From Prevotella sp. (GTDB lineage Bacteria; Bacteroidota; Bacteroidia; Bacteroidales; Bacteroidaceae), in the NCBI GenBank assembly GCA_017475005.1, contig JAFVGI010000060.1, positions 1-40,875 of the forward strand: a DNA stretch of 40,875 nucleotides. The letters run 5' to 3'. This document shows positions 25,294 to 32,787 of the stretch, in pieces (positions within the stretch are counted from its first letter, which is position 1; every line of letters begins with the position of its first letter). The position numbers and the translations under genes were made by a program. The notes beneath the pieces were generated by a model, which searched no databases, was not told the origin of the DNA, and saw nothing but the letters and a program-made list of their open reading frames with translations.

Positions 25294-25310
25294 CAGCCAA
25301 AAATAAATTA

Positions 25311-25340
25311 ACGGTTAAAGGTTAACGGTTAAAGGTTAAA
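25311..25340. repeat. GGTTAAA-type heptamer repeat in the GH2 leader
   Basis: About four units of GGTTAAA/GGTTAAC lie in a 7-nt register between the GH2 promoter and its ATG. The same family follows the GH2 stop at 27211. Confidence 0.8.
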
Positions 25341-25345
25341 GAATA

Positions 25346-25396
25346 ATTTTCAATGTTCAAAACACATTTCACATTTCACATTTCACTTCTCACATT
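25346..25396 (+). repeat. Heptamer repeat forming the GH2 start and signal-peptide n-region
   Basis: CAATGTTCAA supplies the start codon. Three ACATTTC units and two degenerate ones (ACTTCTC, ACATTAC) then encode residues about 4-14 (THFTFHISLLT) of the signal peptide. Confidence 0.8.
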
Positions 25397-27209
25397 ACTG
25401 TTAAGTCTTCTGACACTGAGTGTTAGCGCCCAGGAGGTGCCACAGTTGGGTAATATAATGAGTCATGAAACAATGCTGCTGAATGGTAAGTGGCATTATA
25501 TCGTTGATGTACAGGAGGAGGGGTATTATGACTACCGCATGAATCCTACAAGATGGGGATTTTTCCTTAATGCGAAGCCACAACGCCCAGAGGACCTTAT
25601 AGAGTATGACTTCGACAAAGCTCCCACGATGCAGATTCCCGGTGACTGGAATACGCAGGACGAAAAGCTGTTCTTCTACGAGGGAACAGTATGGTTTAAG
25701 ACCAGTTTTCAGGCACAGGTGCCTATCGAAGGCTGTCGCACACTGCTCTATTTCGGTGCTGTGAATTATGACTGCCACGTCTATGTAAACGGCAAGGAGG
25801 CAGGACACCATATCGGTGGCTTCACACCTTTCAACTATGATGTGACGGACCTGCTGCGTAGTGGTGAGAATGTCGTCATTGTGAAGGTTGACAACAAGCG
25901 CAAGGCTGAGAATGTGCCAACACTGATATTCGACTGGTGGAACTATGGTGGCATTACCCGCGATGTGATGTTGGTAAAGGTGCCAAATACATACATCGAG
26001 AACTATAAGGTGCAGTTGGAGAAGGCTGATGCAAAGGCTCGTCAGCATGAGATAACGATGACGGCACACCTCAGCAAACCTTTGGCAGGACAAAAGGTGA
26101 CATTGTGCATCCCAGAACTGAAGGTTGAGAAACAATGTGTTACAGATAACGATGGTAATGCCCGTCTCGTTGTCAGTGTGCCATCAAAACGCCTCACACT
26201 ATGGTGCCCTGAAACACCAAGGCGCTATCGTGTAGATCTGTCATTGGACGGAAAAGCTGCAGACGGCTCTGTGGTAAGCGACTTTGTAAGTGACAGTATC
26301 GGATTCCGCACCATCGAGACAAAAGGAAAGCAGATACTGCTGAATGGCAAACCAATCTTCCTGCGTGGCATCAGCATCCACGAAGAAAAACCAAATGGCG
26401 GTGGTAGGGCTAACTCCACAGAAGATGCTCATACTCTGCTGTCATGGGCAAAGGAACTGGGATGTAACTTTGTGCGTCTGGCTCACTATCCTCATAACGA
26501 ATATGCTGTTCGTGAGGCAGAGAGAATGGGCATTCTGGTGTGGTCGGAGATACCTGTCTATTGGACTATAGCATGGAAGAATCCTGATACCTATAAAAAT
26601 GCACAGCGACAGCTGACAGACATGATAGCACGTGACCAGAACCGTGCCAATGTCATAATATGGTCTATCGCTAACGAGACACCTCATTCTCCAGAGCGTG
26701 ATCAGTTCCTGAGCAACTTGTCACAGTATGCACGCAGCCTCGATGATACCCGCCTGATATCTATGGCGATGGAGGTTACGTCGGCTTCTAACTTTAAGAA
26801 CCGCTTGCAGGATAATATGAACAAATATGTCGATGTGGTATCCTTCAATCAGTATGTTGGCTGGTATCGTGATGTCAATGATGCCCCCAAGATGGTGTGG
26901 GAGATTCCTTATGACAAACCAGTTATCATCAGCGAATTTGGTGGTGGTGCAAAAGCCGGTTATCATGGTGCCAAGAACCAGCGCTGGACAGAGGAATTCC
27001 AAGAGAATCTCTATCGTGAGAATCTGAATATGATAGACAAGATAGAAGGCCTTGCAGGCACCTCTCCATGGATACTGAAGGACTTCCGCTCTCCACGTCG
27101 TGTGCTCAATGGCATACAGGACTACTATAACCGAAAGGGCCTCGTCTCTGATGGTGGTGAGAAGAAACTGGCCTTCAAAGTACTGCAAGAGTGGTACAAA
27201 AATAAATAG
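25353..27209 (+). CDS. GH2 beta-glucuronidase-like enzyme, secreted
   Basis: 618 residues with a signal peptide ending SVSAQ. Domain order is the GH2 sugar-binding jelly roll (about 40-210), an Ig-like domain (about 215-320) and a TIM barrel (about 325-610). The acid/base is Glu442 in IIWSIANETP and the nucleophile is Glu528 in PVIISEFGGG. Near the C-terminus the tripeptide NRK (593-595, in YYNRKGLVS) matches the N-x-K motif by which beta-glucuronidases bind the glucuronate carboxylate. It is shorter than LacZ-type galactosidases and close to GUS in length. It likely removes terminal glucuronic acid from plant glycans in the periplasm; a galacturonidase role is the alternative. The n-region of the signal peptide is repeat-encoded. 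Confidence 0.85.
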   Translation: MFKTHFTFHISLLTLLLSLLTLSVSAQEVPQLGNIMSHETMLLNGKWHYIVDVQEEGYYDYRMNPTRWGFFLNAKPQRPEDLIEYDFDKAPTMQIPGDWNTQDEKLFFYEGTVWFKTSFQAQVPIEGCRTLLYFGAVNYDCHVYVNGKEAGHHIGGFTPFNYDVTDLLRSGENVVIVKVDNKRKAENVPTLIFDWWNYGGITRDVMLVKVPNTYIENYKVQLEKADAKARQHEITMTAHLSKPLAGQKVTLCIPELKVEKQCVTDNDGNARLVVSVPSKRLTLWCPETPRRYRVDLSLDGKAADGSVVSDFVSDSIGFRTIETKGKQILLNGKPIFLRGISIHEEKPNGGGRANSTEDAHTLLSWAKELGCNFVRLAHYPHNEYAVREAERMGILVWSEIPVYWTIAWKNPDTYKNAQRQLTDMIARDQNRANVIIWSIANETPHSPERDQFLSNLSQYARSLDDTRLISMAMEVTSASNFKNRLQDNMNKYVDVVSFNQYVGWYRDVNDAPKMVWEIPYDKPVIISEFGGGAKAGYHGAKNQRWTEEFQENLYRENLNMIDKIEGLAGTSPWILKDFRSPRRVLNGIQDYYNRKGLVSDGGEKKLAFKVLQEWYKNK

Positions 27210-27210
27210 G

Positions 27211-27252
27211 GTAACGGTTAAAGGTTAACGTTTATCGGTTATAGTTTATAGT
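27211..27252. repeat. Heptamer repeat between GH2 and the LolA-like gene
   Basis: GTTAAAG/GTTAACG units pass into GTTATAG/TTTATAG units in the same 7-nt register. They start directly after the GH2 stop and fill the whole 44-nt gap. Confidence 0.8.
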
Positions 27253-27253
27253 A

Positions 27254-27292
27254 ATGTTCAATATTCAATATTCAATTCTCAATATTTTATTT
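27254..27292 (+). repeat. AATATTC heptamer repeat inside the LolA-like signal peptide
   Basis: The ATG and the next four units (TTC, AATATTC, AATATTC, AATTCTC, AATATTT) are in a strict 7-nt register and encode residues 1-12. Confidence 0.75.
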
Positions 27293-27895
27293 TCTTTACT
27301 GCTTAGTCTTGTGACACTAGGCGTTAATGCTCAGGATACACCTAATTCCAGGCAGGCGAAACGTATGTTCTTGGAAACCTACCATCGTGCGTTCAGCGAG
27401 GGTGGGGCAACGATGCACTATAAGGTGAATATCGCCAGCCTCTATAAGACGGAGGGCACTGTGTGGTATAAGGGAAAGAAGAGCCGTTTTGTCTCCAAGA
27501 ACAGCCTCGGATGGAATGATGGCGTTACGGCATATTATACAAAGGAAAAGAAGAAAACAGTAGAGGTGTATAAGGCCTCTTCAAAGAAGAAGAGTAAGTA
27601 CGAGGATAAGTTCAAGTTCGAGCCCGACAACTATGACTATAGCATAGCAAATGCAGATGATGGCTATCTCATCACTATCAAGGCAAAGAAAGGCGTTGAT
27701 GGTGTGAAGGAAGCTCGCATACTTCTCGATAAACGCACTCGTGCCCCCAAAAGCCTGAAGATAAAAGTAGCCTTCTTCTGGGCCACCATACATATCTCGA
27801 ATTTCCAGTCAGGCAATCTCGACGACAGCCTTTTCGTCTTCCCAAAAGCAAGGTTCGCAGGCTACAAATTCATAGACAAAAGGGATGAAGATTAG
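27254..27895 (+). CDS. LolA-like secreted/periplasmic protein
   Basis: 213 residues. The signal peptide ends GVNAQ; its h-region (LLLSLVTLGVNAQ) is nearly the same as that of the GH2 enzyme upstream, while its n-region (MFNIQYSILNI) is encoded by an AATATTC heptamer repeat. The mature part has the LolA pattern: a curved beta-sheet, with WYKGKKSRFVSKNSLGWNDG and AYYTKEKKKTVEVY near the middle. It ends with ATIHISNFQSGNLDDSLFVF and YKFIDKR. LolA-like proteins carry lipids or lipoproteins across the periplasm. It lies 44 nt after GH2 and is probably co-transcribed. Its stop overlaps the stop of the opposite gene. Confidence 0.7.
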   Translation: MFNIQYSILNILFSLLLSLVTLGVNAQDTPNSRQAKRMFLETYHRAFSEGGATMHYKVNIASLYKTEGTVWYKGKKSRFVSKNSLGWNDGVTAYYTKEKKKTVEVYKASSKKKSKYEDKFKFEPDNYDYSIANADDGYLITIKAKKGVDGVKEARILLDKRTRAPKSLKIKVAFFWATIHISNFQSGNLDDSLFVFPKARFAGYKFIDKRDED

Positions 27896-28482
27896 AACTT
27901 AACCTGTGGTGGCATGTTTCTATGCTTAGTATAATCTAACTCTTTCTCTGCTCTCAAAAGAAGTTCCATCTTATTGGTTACCTGATTGCTCCAGCGTTGC
28001 CACTCCTTTAGCATTGTTTCACGTATTCGGTCTGCAGCAGCATGATCACATTGTTTCTGCAGATTGTCTGTATAGCCATGAATAAATTGTGCTATAGCAG
28101 CAACACGCTGACTGAGGTCTTGCCAGCGGTAGTTCCAATGTGACAGCGTGTCCAGATGCTGGTTTATCTTTGATTTTGCTATCTCGCGTTGCAAGGCCTT
28201 CAGGGCCTCTTTCTTCTGCTCATCCTCTTTCCCCAGTTCTTTTTTCAACTGCTCATTCGTAGCAGCCAGTTGTTTAAGGCTGTCGTTTAGCGTCGCTATG
28301 ACAGTCTTCATCTGTTTTTCTGCTATTGTCCTTTTCTGCTCGCTATGTTGCTGTTTCTGTACCAATTCATTACGCACAGAATCAATAGCGACCTTTGTCT
28401 CTTGGGTATCATCGTTTTTCAGAAGAAATGTGGAGATTCCCAGTGCCAGCAACAGCAATGCTATTAAAGTATTCACCACCAA
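27892..28482 (-). CDS. Membrane-anchored coiled-coil protein, unknown; start uncertain
   Basis: About 196 residues from TTG 28482. An N-terminal membrane segment (about 4-21) precedes a coiled coil (about 25-110, rich in Lys, Glu and Gln). A helical C-terminal region contains several Trp. No family was recognised; it may be an inner-membrane structural or division-type protein. No ATG exists in this frame: upstream it reads IEKRRWPLVV back to a stop. An ATG at 28507 in another frame would read MNRE and join KRRWPLVV only after a frameshift near 28495-28500. The start is therefore either TTG/GTG or hidden by a frameshift. The C-terminal stop shares bases with the stop of the convergent LolA-like gene. 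Confidence 0.6.
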   Translation of the reverse strand: MVVNTLIALLLLALGISTFLLKNDDTQETKVAIDSVRNELVQKQQHSEQKRTIAEKQMKTVIATLNDSLKQLAATNEQLKKELGKEDEQKKEALKALQREIAKSKINQHLDTLSHWNYRWQDLSQRVAAIAQFIHGYTDNLQKQCDHAAADRIRETMLKEWQRWSNQVTNKMELLLRAEKELDYTKHRNMPPQVKF

Positions 28483-28511
28483 AGGCCATCGACGTTTCTC
28501 TATTCATGTTA

Positions 28512-28557
28512 TGCATTTTATCGGAAAATAATAAAAATATTACTGCATTTTATCGGA
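28512..28557. promoter_or_regulatory. 14-bp direct repeat, 32-bp spacing, between divergent genes
   Basis: TGCATTTTATCGGA occurs exactly at 28512-28525 and 28544-28557, three helical turns apart. It lies just upstream of the TAGCTTTG promoter and next to the start of the minus-strand gene, so it is a candidate operator pair. Confidence 0.55.
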
Positions 28558-28574
28558 GTTTGAATAATTATTCG

Positions 28575-28582
28575 TAGCTTTG
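28575..28582 (+). promoter_or_regulatory. -7 element (TAGCTTTG)
   Basis: TAGCTTTG fits TAnnTTTG, 54 nt before the ATG at 28637. Confidence 0.65.
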
Positions 28583-28636
28583 CAGCCGAGAACTATCAGA
28601 CAACAGATTACATCTTTATAATATTATGGATACGAT

Positions 28637-29005
28637 ATGAAACGAACTGTGTTTTCTTTATTGCTGTTTTTGCTGGCGATGGTTGCGCGAGCACAGCATA
28701 TTTCGTACATAGAGGATACGAAGAACTGGTACTATGTGTATGATGAGGCTGGTAAGAAAATTGGCGGCCTGGCACGTAGCAGCATTGGAGAATTGAGAGG
28801 GTGGGGCAGTGACTTCTTCGTGGCAAAGTACTATTCCTTCTATCGCATCTATGACGCCAAAGGAAAGGTGCTGAAAGCAATGAATGCCTCTGATGTTGGA
28901 GAAATAGTTGGTGTATCAGGAAACACCATCACAAGCCGGAAGGGCAATTGGATATATACCTGGAGCAAAGAAGGAAAGAAAATAAGTGCTAAAATAAAGA
29001 ACTAA
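28637..29005 (+). CDS. Small secreted protein with internal repeats, unknown function
   Basis: 122 residues with a signal peptide ending ARAQ. The mature part has about three degenerate repeats of 33-37 residues, each with an aromatic pair, Tyr-Asp and Gly-Lys: NWYYVYDEAGKKIGGL, SFYRIYDAKGKVLKAM and NWIYTWSKEGKKI. This looks like a beta-propeller or beta-meander fragment. No catalytic residues are evident. It has its own promoter with an operator-like direct repeat and a strong terminator, so it is an independently controlled single gene. Confidence 0.7.
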   Translation: MKRTVFSLLLFLLAMVARAQHISYIEDTKNWYYVYDEAGKKIGGLARSSIGELRGWGSDFFVAKYYSFYRIYDAKGKVLKAMNASDVGEIVGVSGNTITSRKGNWIYTWSKEGKKISAKIKN

Positions 29006-29007
29006 AA

Positions 29008-29037
29008 AACTGCCGTACTTTTTCAAGTGCGGCAGTT
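29008..29037. terminator. Bidirectional terminator
   Basis: Arms 29008-29020 and 29025-29037 form a 13-bp stem with one G-T wobble and a TTTC loop. It follows the plus-strand gene at once, and on the minus strand it is followed by a T-run (A run 29004-29009) that would end the aquaporin transcript. Confidence 0.8.
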
Positions 29038-29065
29038 GATGTTGTTATGTAAGTGAAATGTGTCT

Positions 29066-29737
29066 TTACTTTGTTGCGATGGCTTTCCAGCAGAGGGCTG
29101 CGATGACGCTGCCGATGAATGGACCTACGATGAATACCCAAAGCTCAGAGAGAGCCTTGCCGCCTTCGAAGAGTGCCGGGCCGATAGAACGGGCTGGGTT
29201 TACAGAGGTGCCTGTGAAGTGGATGCCTACGAGGTGGATGAGAATCAGTGACAGACCGATTGCAAGTCCTGCAAAGTTGCCTGTTGCCTCGTTGTCCTTT
29301 GATGTTGCACCAAGTACTACCAATACAAAGAGTGCTGTGAGAACTGCCTCTACGATAATGCCATTGGTAACGCCATAGTTGCACGCATTAGCACCTGTTG
29401 CTGTGGTGGTAACGAGAGATGGGTCGGTTGCTACGATGCCTGCCAATACTGCTGCTGCGATGATGGCACCGATAACCTGGAACAGCATATACATGCCACA
29501 GTCTTTTGCGTTGATGCGACCAGTGAGGAAACAGCCCAGTGTGATGGCTGGATTGATGTGGCAACCACTGATGCCGCCGATGGTGTAGGCCATAGCAACT
29601 ACGGCAAGGCCGAAGGCGATTGCTGTACCAACGATAGCAGCGGTGTTCTCAGAACCACAACCTAATGCGACTGCTGCGCCGCATCCTAAGAATGTAAGTA
29701 CAAAAGTACCTACCATTTCAGCTAAATACTTTTTCAT
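29066..29737 (-). CDS. aqpZ: Aquaporin (MIP family)
   Basis: 223 residues with six membrane segments and both half-helix motifs: HINPAIT (about 61-67) and SVNPARS (about 178-184). The NPA boxes are intact and the length is typical of AqpZ. It forms a water channel in the inner membrane. The symbol follows family similarity; a glycerol facilitator is less likely because the aspartate after the second NPA box (NPARD), typical of those, is Ser here. It lies 58 nt after the B3/B4 gene on the same strand and ends at the terminator at 29008. Confidence 0.92.
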   Translation of the reverse strand: MKKYLAEMVGTFVLTFLGCGAAVALGCGSENTAAIVGTAIAFGLAVVAMAYTIGGISGCHINPAITLGCFLTGRINAKDCGMYMLFQVIGAIIAAAVLAGIVATDPSLVTTTATGANACNYGVTNGIIVEAVLTALFVLVVLGATSKDNEATGNFAGLAIGLSLILIHLVGIHFTGTSVNPARSIGPALFEGGKALSELWVFIVGPFIGSVIAALCWKAIATK

Positions 29738-29795
29738 TTCGTTTTTAAATTTAGTGATACAAAATAGAAATTAAGTATATTTGGTAAACTAACGT

Positions 29796-30473
29796 TTAAT
29801 TTTCTTTTTTATTGTAAAGAAAGAAATTACCGCCATCGCTGTGGCAGTATTTGCGGAGGAGCGTTTGTATGTATTCCGCATTTTCAGTAACGCGTTGCGT
29901 GTTACCATCGTAGCCGTTGATGAGGACAACGAGATGTGTGGTGGTTAGCTGCATCTTGGTGCGTTCGTTGTCGCTGGTGGGTGTGCCGACACCTCCTTGT
30001 GCATCACGATAGACGGGCAGTCCGTGGATATTTATCATACCTCGTCCGATGCCTTCATAGGGTTCGCCTTCTCGTCCGATGCCAAGTGTCAGGGTGTCGC
30101 CAACAAATTTGTCAGCATCAAAGCCGCCAATGCTGTATCCATAGGCGATAGAGGCGAGGTTGACGAGATCTACAAGGGTGTCACGCTGGTATAGCTCCTT
30201 ACCTTGCAAGATGCGTCGTATGAGGGCCTCGGAGGCAGGACGATAGCGTGAGGGGTCTTTGCCACAGGCTTTATAGACATTGCGTGTGGCAGCGATGCTG
30301 GTGAGTTCCTTCAGCGACTCAGTGGTCAGCTCATTACGGAACTTCTCCCCGAGGGCATTGATTTCGTCCCACAGTTCTTTACAATAAGGACTGTTGGTGA
30401 CTTGGGCTTCGATGCAGGCACCCACGAAGGTGGGGCAGACGTGATTTATTTCTTCAGAAACGATGACTTTCAT
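29796..30473 (-). CDS. B3/B4 tRNA-binding domain protein
   Basis: 225 residues, cytoplasmic, with no signal peptide. The whole chain resembles the B3/B4 domain found in the beta subunit of phenylalanyl-tRNA synthetase and in free-standing proteins: RNVYKACGKDPSRYRPASEALIRRIL, VDLVNLASIAYGYSIGGFDAD, and the central glycine-rich IGREGEPYEGIG. In the synthetase this domain edits mischarged Tyr-tRNA(Phe). A role for the free protein is not settled; trans-editing or binding of amino acids or nucleotides is possible. It lies downstream of TerC with a 76-nt gap filled by heptamer repeats. Confidence 0.82.
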   Translation of the reverse strand: MKVIVSEEINHVCPTFVGACIEAQVTNSPYCKELWDEINALGEKFRNELTTESLKELTSIAATRNVYKACGKDPSRYRPASEALIRRILQGKELYQRDTLVDLVNLASIAYGYSIGGFDADKFVGDTLTLGIGREGEPYEGIGRGMINIHGLPVYRDAQGGVGTPTSDNERTKMQLTTTHLVVLINGYDGNTQRVTENAEYIQTLLRKYCHSDGGNFFLYNKKEN

Positions 30474-30475
30474 AA

Positions 30476-30552
30476 AGAGTTAAGAATGAAGAGTTAAGAA
30501 TTAAGAAATATTCAATAACCAATAACCTATAACCAATAACCTATAACCGTTA
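30476..30552. repeat. Heptamer repeats between TerC and B3/B4 genes
   Basis: Four GAGTTAA/GAATTAA-type units are followed by AATAACC/TATAACC units (about 30514-30545), each in a 7-nt register. They fill the gap and touch the TerC stop codon. Confidence 0.8.
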
Positions 30553-31572
30553 CCCTTTCTTCTTCACTGCAAGTGAGAATAGTATGGACAGTGTGAGCAG
30601 TCCGAAGATGACGGAGAGGCTGAGAGGTGTGGAAATCTCGATGTGAGGCATGGTGTAATGGATGCCAGCGAGGTGGAGGAGGGCATTGATGTATTCATCC
30701 ATTGCGAGCAACATCTTTATGCCCACAAAGATGAGGATGAGGCCGAGGCCGTATTTCAGGAGCTTGAAATATCTTGCTACTGCTGCGAGGGCGAAGTACA
30801 TGGCACGCAGGCCCAGAATAGCAAAGATATTACTTGTGAGCACGATGAAGGGGTCACGACTCACCGAGAATACTGCCGGTATGCTGTCAACGGCAAAGGC
30901 TACATCAGTTGTCTCGATGACAATGAGAGCGACGAAGAGGGGAGTGGCCTTTTTAGTTAAGAGTGAAGAGTGAAGAGTTAAGAGTTTGGTTTCTGGTATT
31001 TCCTCTCTTATGAAGAATTTGTCGCCGTGCATTTTGTCGGTGACGGGGAAGAACTTTTTAAACCATTTGACGAAGATATTCTTTGAGGGGTCGGTGAGTT
31101 GTTCTTCATCGTGTCCGAACATCTTTCCTCCGGAATAGATAAGGAAGAGTCCGAAGAGTCCCAATATCCATTCAAACTGTTCTACCATAGCAGCACCGGC
31201 GAAGATGAAAATACTCCTGAGTACGAGGGCTCCGAAGATGCCCCAGAAGAGTACTTCGTGCTGGTATTTTCTTTCGATACCAAAGAAGGTGAAAAGCATC
31301 AGGAAGACGAAGAGATTATCCATTGACAGCGACTTCTCTATCAGGTATCCTGCCAGAAACTCCATCGCCTTTTCGTGGGATGCTATGGGGTAGAAGAAAT
31401 AGATGCCAACGCAGAAGAGAAGGGAGACAGCTATCCATACTGCCGTCATGTGCAGCGCTTCCTTCACATTGACTTCATGCTGACCTTTTTTGCCAAACAT
31501 CTTTAAGTCGATGATTAGCATTATCAACACCAGTACGTAAAATATTATCCAAGCCCAAAGAGGCAATGTCAT
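30550..31572 (-). CDS. TerC-family integral membrane protein with repeat-encoded loop insert
   Basis: 340 residues with about eight to nine membrane segments. TerC hallmarks are present: SMDNLFVFLMLFTFFGI (about 78-94), KYQHEVLFWGIFGAL and VIETTDVAFAVDSIPA (about 222-237). TerC proteins are metal-ion exporters or helpers of secreted metalloenzymes; tellurite resistance is not implied alone. Between IPE and ATPLFVALIVIETTD is an insert of about 13 residues (TKLLTLHSSLLTKK) encoded by a CTCTTAA/CTCTTCA heptamer repeat of intergenic type. Relatives have a short link here, in a cytoplasmic loop before the conserved helix. Divergent from yicC. Confidence 0.88.
   Translation of the reverse strand: MTLPLWAWIIFYVLVLIMLIIDLKMFGKKGQHEVNVKEALHMTAVWIAVSLLFCVGIYFFYPIASHEKAMEFLAGYLIEKSLSMDNLFVFLMLFTFFGIERKYQHEVLFWGIFGALVLRSIFIFAGAAMVEQFEWILGLFGLFLIYSGGKMFGHDEEQLTDPSKNIFVKWFKKFFPVTDKMHGDKFFIREEIPETKLLTLHSSLLTKKATPLFVALIVIETTDVAFAVDSIPAVFSVSRDPFIVLTSNIFAILGLRAMYFALAAVARYFKLLKYGLGLILIFVGIKMLLAMDEYINALLHLAGIHYTMPHIEISTPLSLSVIFGLLTLSILFSLAVKKKG
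30957..30986 (-). repeat. Heptamer repeat inside the TerC coding sequence
   Basis: On the minus strand four units alternate CTCTTAA and CTCTTCA in a 7-nt register and keep the TerC frame. The same family sits between genes at 12108-12148 and 30476-30504. Confidence 0.85.
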
Positions 31573-31576
31573 TAGT

Positions 31577-31685
31577 TGAGAGTTTATAGTTTAAAGTTTA
31601 TAGTTTATAGTCAGTGGTAAGAGTAAAGTTGAAAGAATTAAGGTCGCTAACCCCTAACCTCTAACCGCTAACCTGTTTTCAGGTT
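31577..31685. repeat. Three heptamer families in the TerC leader
   Basis: GTTTATA/GTTTAAA units (31582-31609) come first, then AGTCAGTGGTAAG (31609-31621, also at 2045-2057). CTAACCC-type units (about 31646-31671) follow, then a 6-bp hairpin AACCTG/CAGGTT (31670-31675, 31680-31685). Confidence 0.75.
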
Positions 31686-31686
31686 G

Positions 31687-31765
31687 CGAAGGTACGAATT
31701 TTTCTCTAAAAACAAAAACGAAAAATAAAAAAGTTTTGGTTTTCGTTATATTTTTAGTACCTTTG
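31687..31765. promoter_or_regulatory. Divergent promoters of terC (-) and upstream promoter of yicC (+)
   Basis: Minus: TACCTTCG (31687-31694), the same octamer as before patatin. Plus: TTTG (31735-31738), a 19-nt spacer, then TACCTTTG (31758-31765). The plus element lies in a 12-bp hairpin (31756-31767 with 31772-31783, TTTC loop, one wobble). Confidence 0.55.
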
Positions 31766-31823
31766 ACTTTCGTCGAAGGTACTCTGTCATGATAATTCAA
31801 AAAAATAAAAATTTTCTTATTTT

Positions 31824-31855
31824 TTTGCATTATTCATAACTTAATCGTACCTTTG
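31824..31855 (+). promoter_or_regulatory. Promoter of yicC
   Basis: TTTG (31824-31827), a 20-nt spacer and TACCTTTG (31848-31855) make a textbook Bacteroidetes promoter, 27 nt before the ATG. Confidence 0.75.
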
Positions 31856-31881
31856 CAGTCAAAATCAAATGGTAAATACAT

Positions 31882-32784
31882 ATGATATTATCTATGACGG
31901 GCTTTGGTAAAGCCGTAGCAAAATACCAGAACAAGACGATACATGTAGAGATAAAGTCATTGAATTCAAAGGCTTTGGACTGCTCAATGCGCATAGCTCC
32001 TATCTATAGAGAAAAAGAAGTGGAGATACGCAAGGCAATACAGGACAGTGCTGTCAGGGGTAAGATGGATGTGTCTCTGTGGGTAGAAAAGGATGTTGCT
32101 GCTGATGTGGCACATATTGACACAGCACTGGCGAAGACATATTATGAACAAATAAAGACAATGTCAGAAGAGCTGGACATAGAACAGTCGAATGTCCTGT
32201 CTGTCATCATGCGGATGCCGGATGTGTTAGCAAAAACAGAGACGGAAGAATTGTCAGAGGAGGAGTGGAATGTTGTTTCTGAAGCTATTGCTAATACCCT
32301 GAAGGCGCTTGAGGAATTCCGTAAGCAGGAGGGTGCAGCATTATGTAAGAAGTTTGAGGAAAAACTGAATAATATCTCTGCCCTCATGGCATCGATAGAG
32401 CCATATGAACAGGGTAGGGTGGAGAAGATACGCCAGCGTTTGATAGAGAGGCTGCAGAGTATTCCGGAGGTGGAATATGATCGTAACCGCCTGGAGCAGG
32501 AGATGATTTTTTATGTAGAGAAACTCGATATCTCAGAAGAAAAACAACGTCTTACCAATCACATAAAGTATTTCCGTGATACCATGAACGAACCTTGGCA
32601 GCCAGCCTCTGAAGGCGGCAAGAGTCAGGGAGTGGGCAAGAAACTTGGTTTCATAGCACAGGAGATGGGCCGAGAGATAAACACCACTGGCTCAAAGAGC
32701 AATCAGGCTGAAATGCAGAATATCGTGGTGCAGATGAAGGACGAACTGGAGCAGATAAAAGAGCAAGTGCTGAATGTGCTGTAA
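31882..32784 (+). CDS. yicC: YicC/YloC family endoribonuclease-type protein
   Basis: 300 residues. The N-terminus ILSMTGFGKA and the C-terminal block GKKLGFIAQEMGREINTTGSKSN...MKDELEQIKEQVLNVL are the YicC family signatures, and the length is typical. The central part is helical. E. coli YicC acts in RNA turnover as an endoribonuclease. In many bacteria gmk (guanylate kinase) follows yicC; here it does not: a repeat and a bidirectional terminator follow at once. Confidence 0.95.
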   Translation: MILSMTGFGKAVAKYQNKTIHVEIKSLNSKALDCSMRIAPIYREKEVEIRKAIQDSAVRGKMDVSLWVEKDVAADVAHIDTALAKTYYEQIKTMSEELDIEQSNVLSVIMRMPDVLAKTETEELSEEEWNVVSEAIANTLKALEEFRKQEGAALCKKFEEKLNNISALMASIEPYEQGRVEKIRQRLIERLQSIPEVEYDRNRLEQEMIFYVEKLDISEEKQRLTNHIKYFRDTMNEPWQPASEGGKSQGVGKKLGFIAQEMGREINTTGSKSNQAEMQNIVVQMKDELEQIKEQVLNVL

Positions 32785-32787
32785 ACG

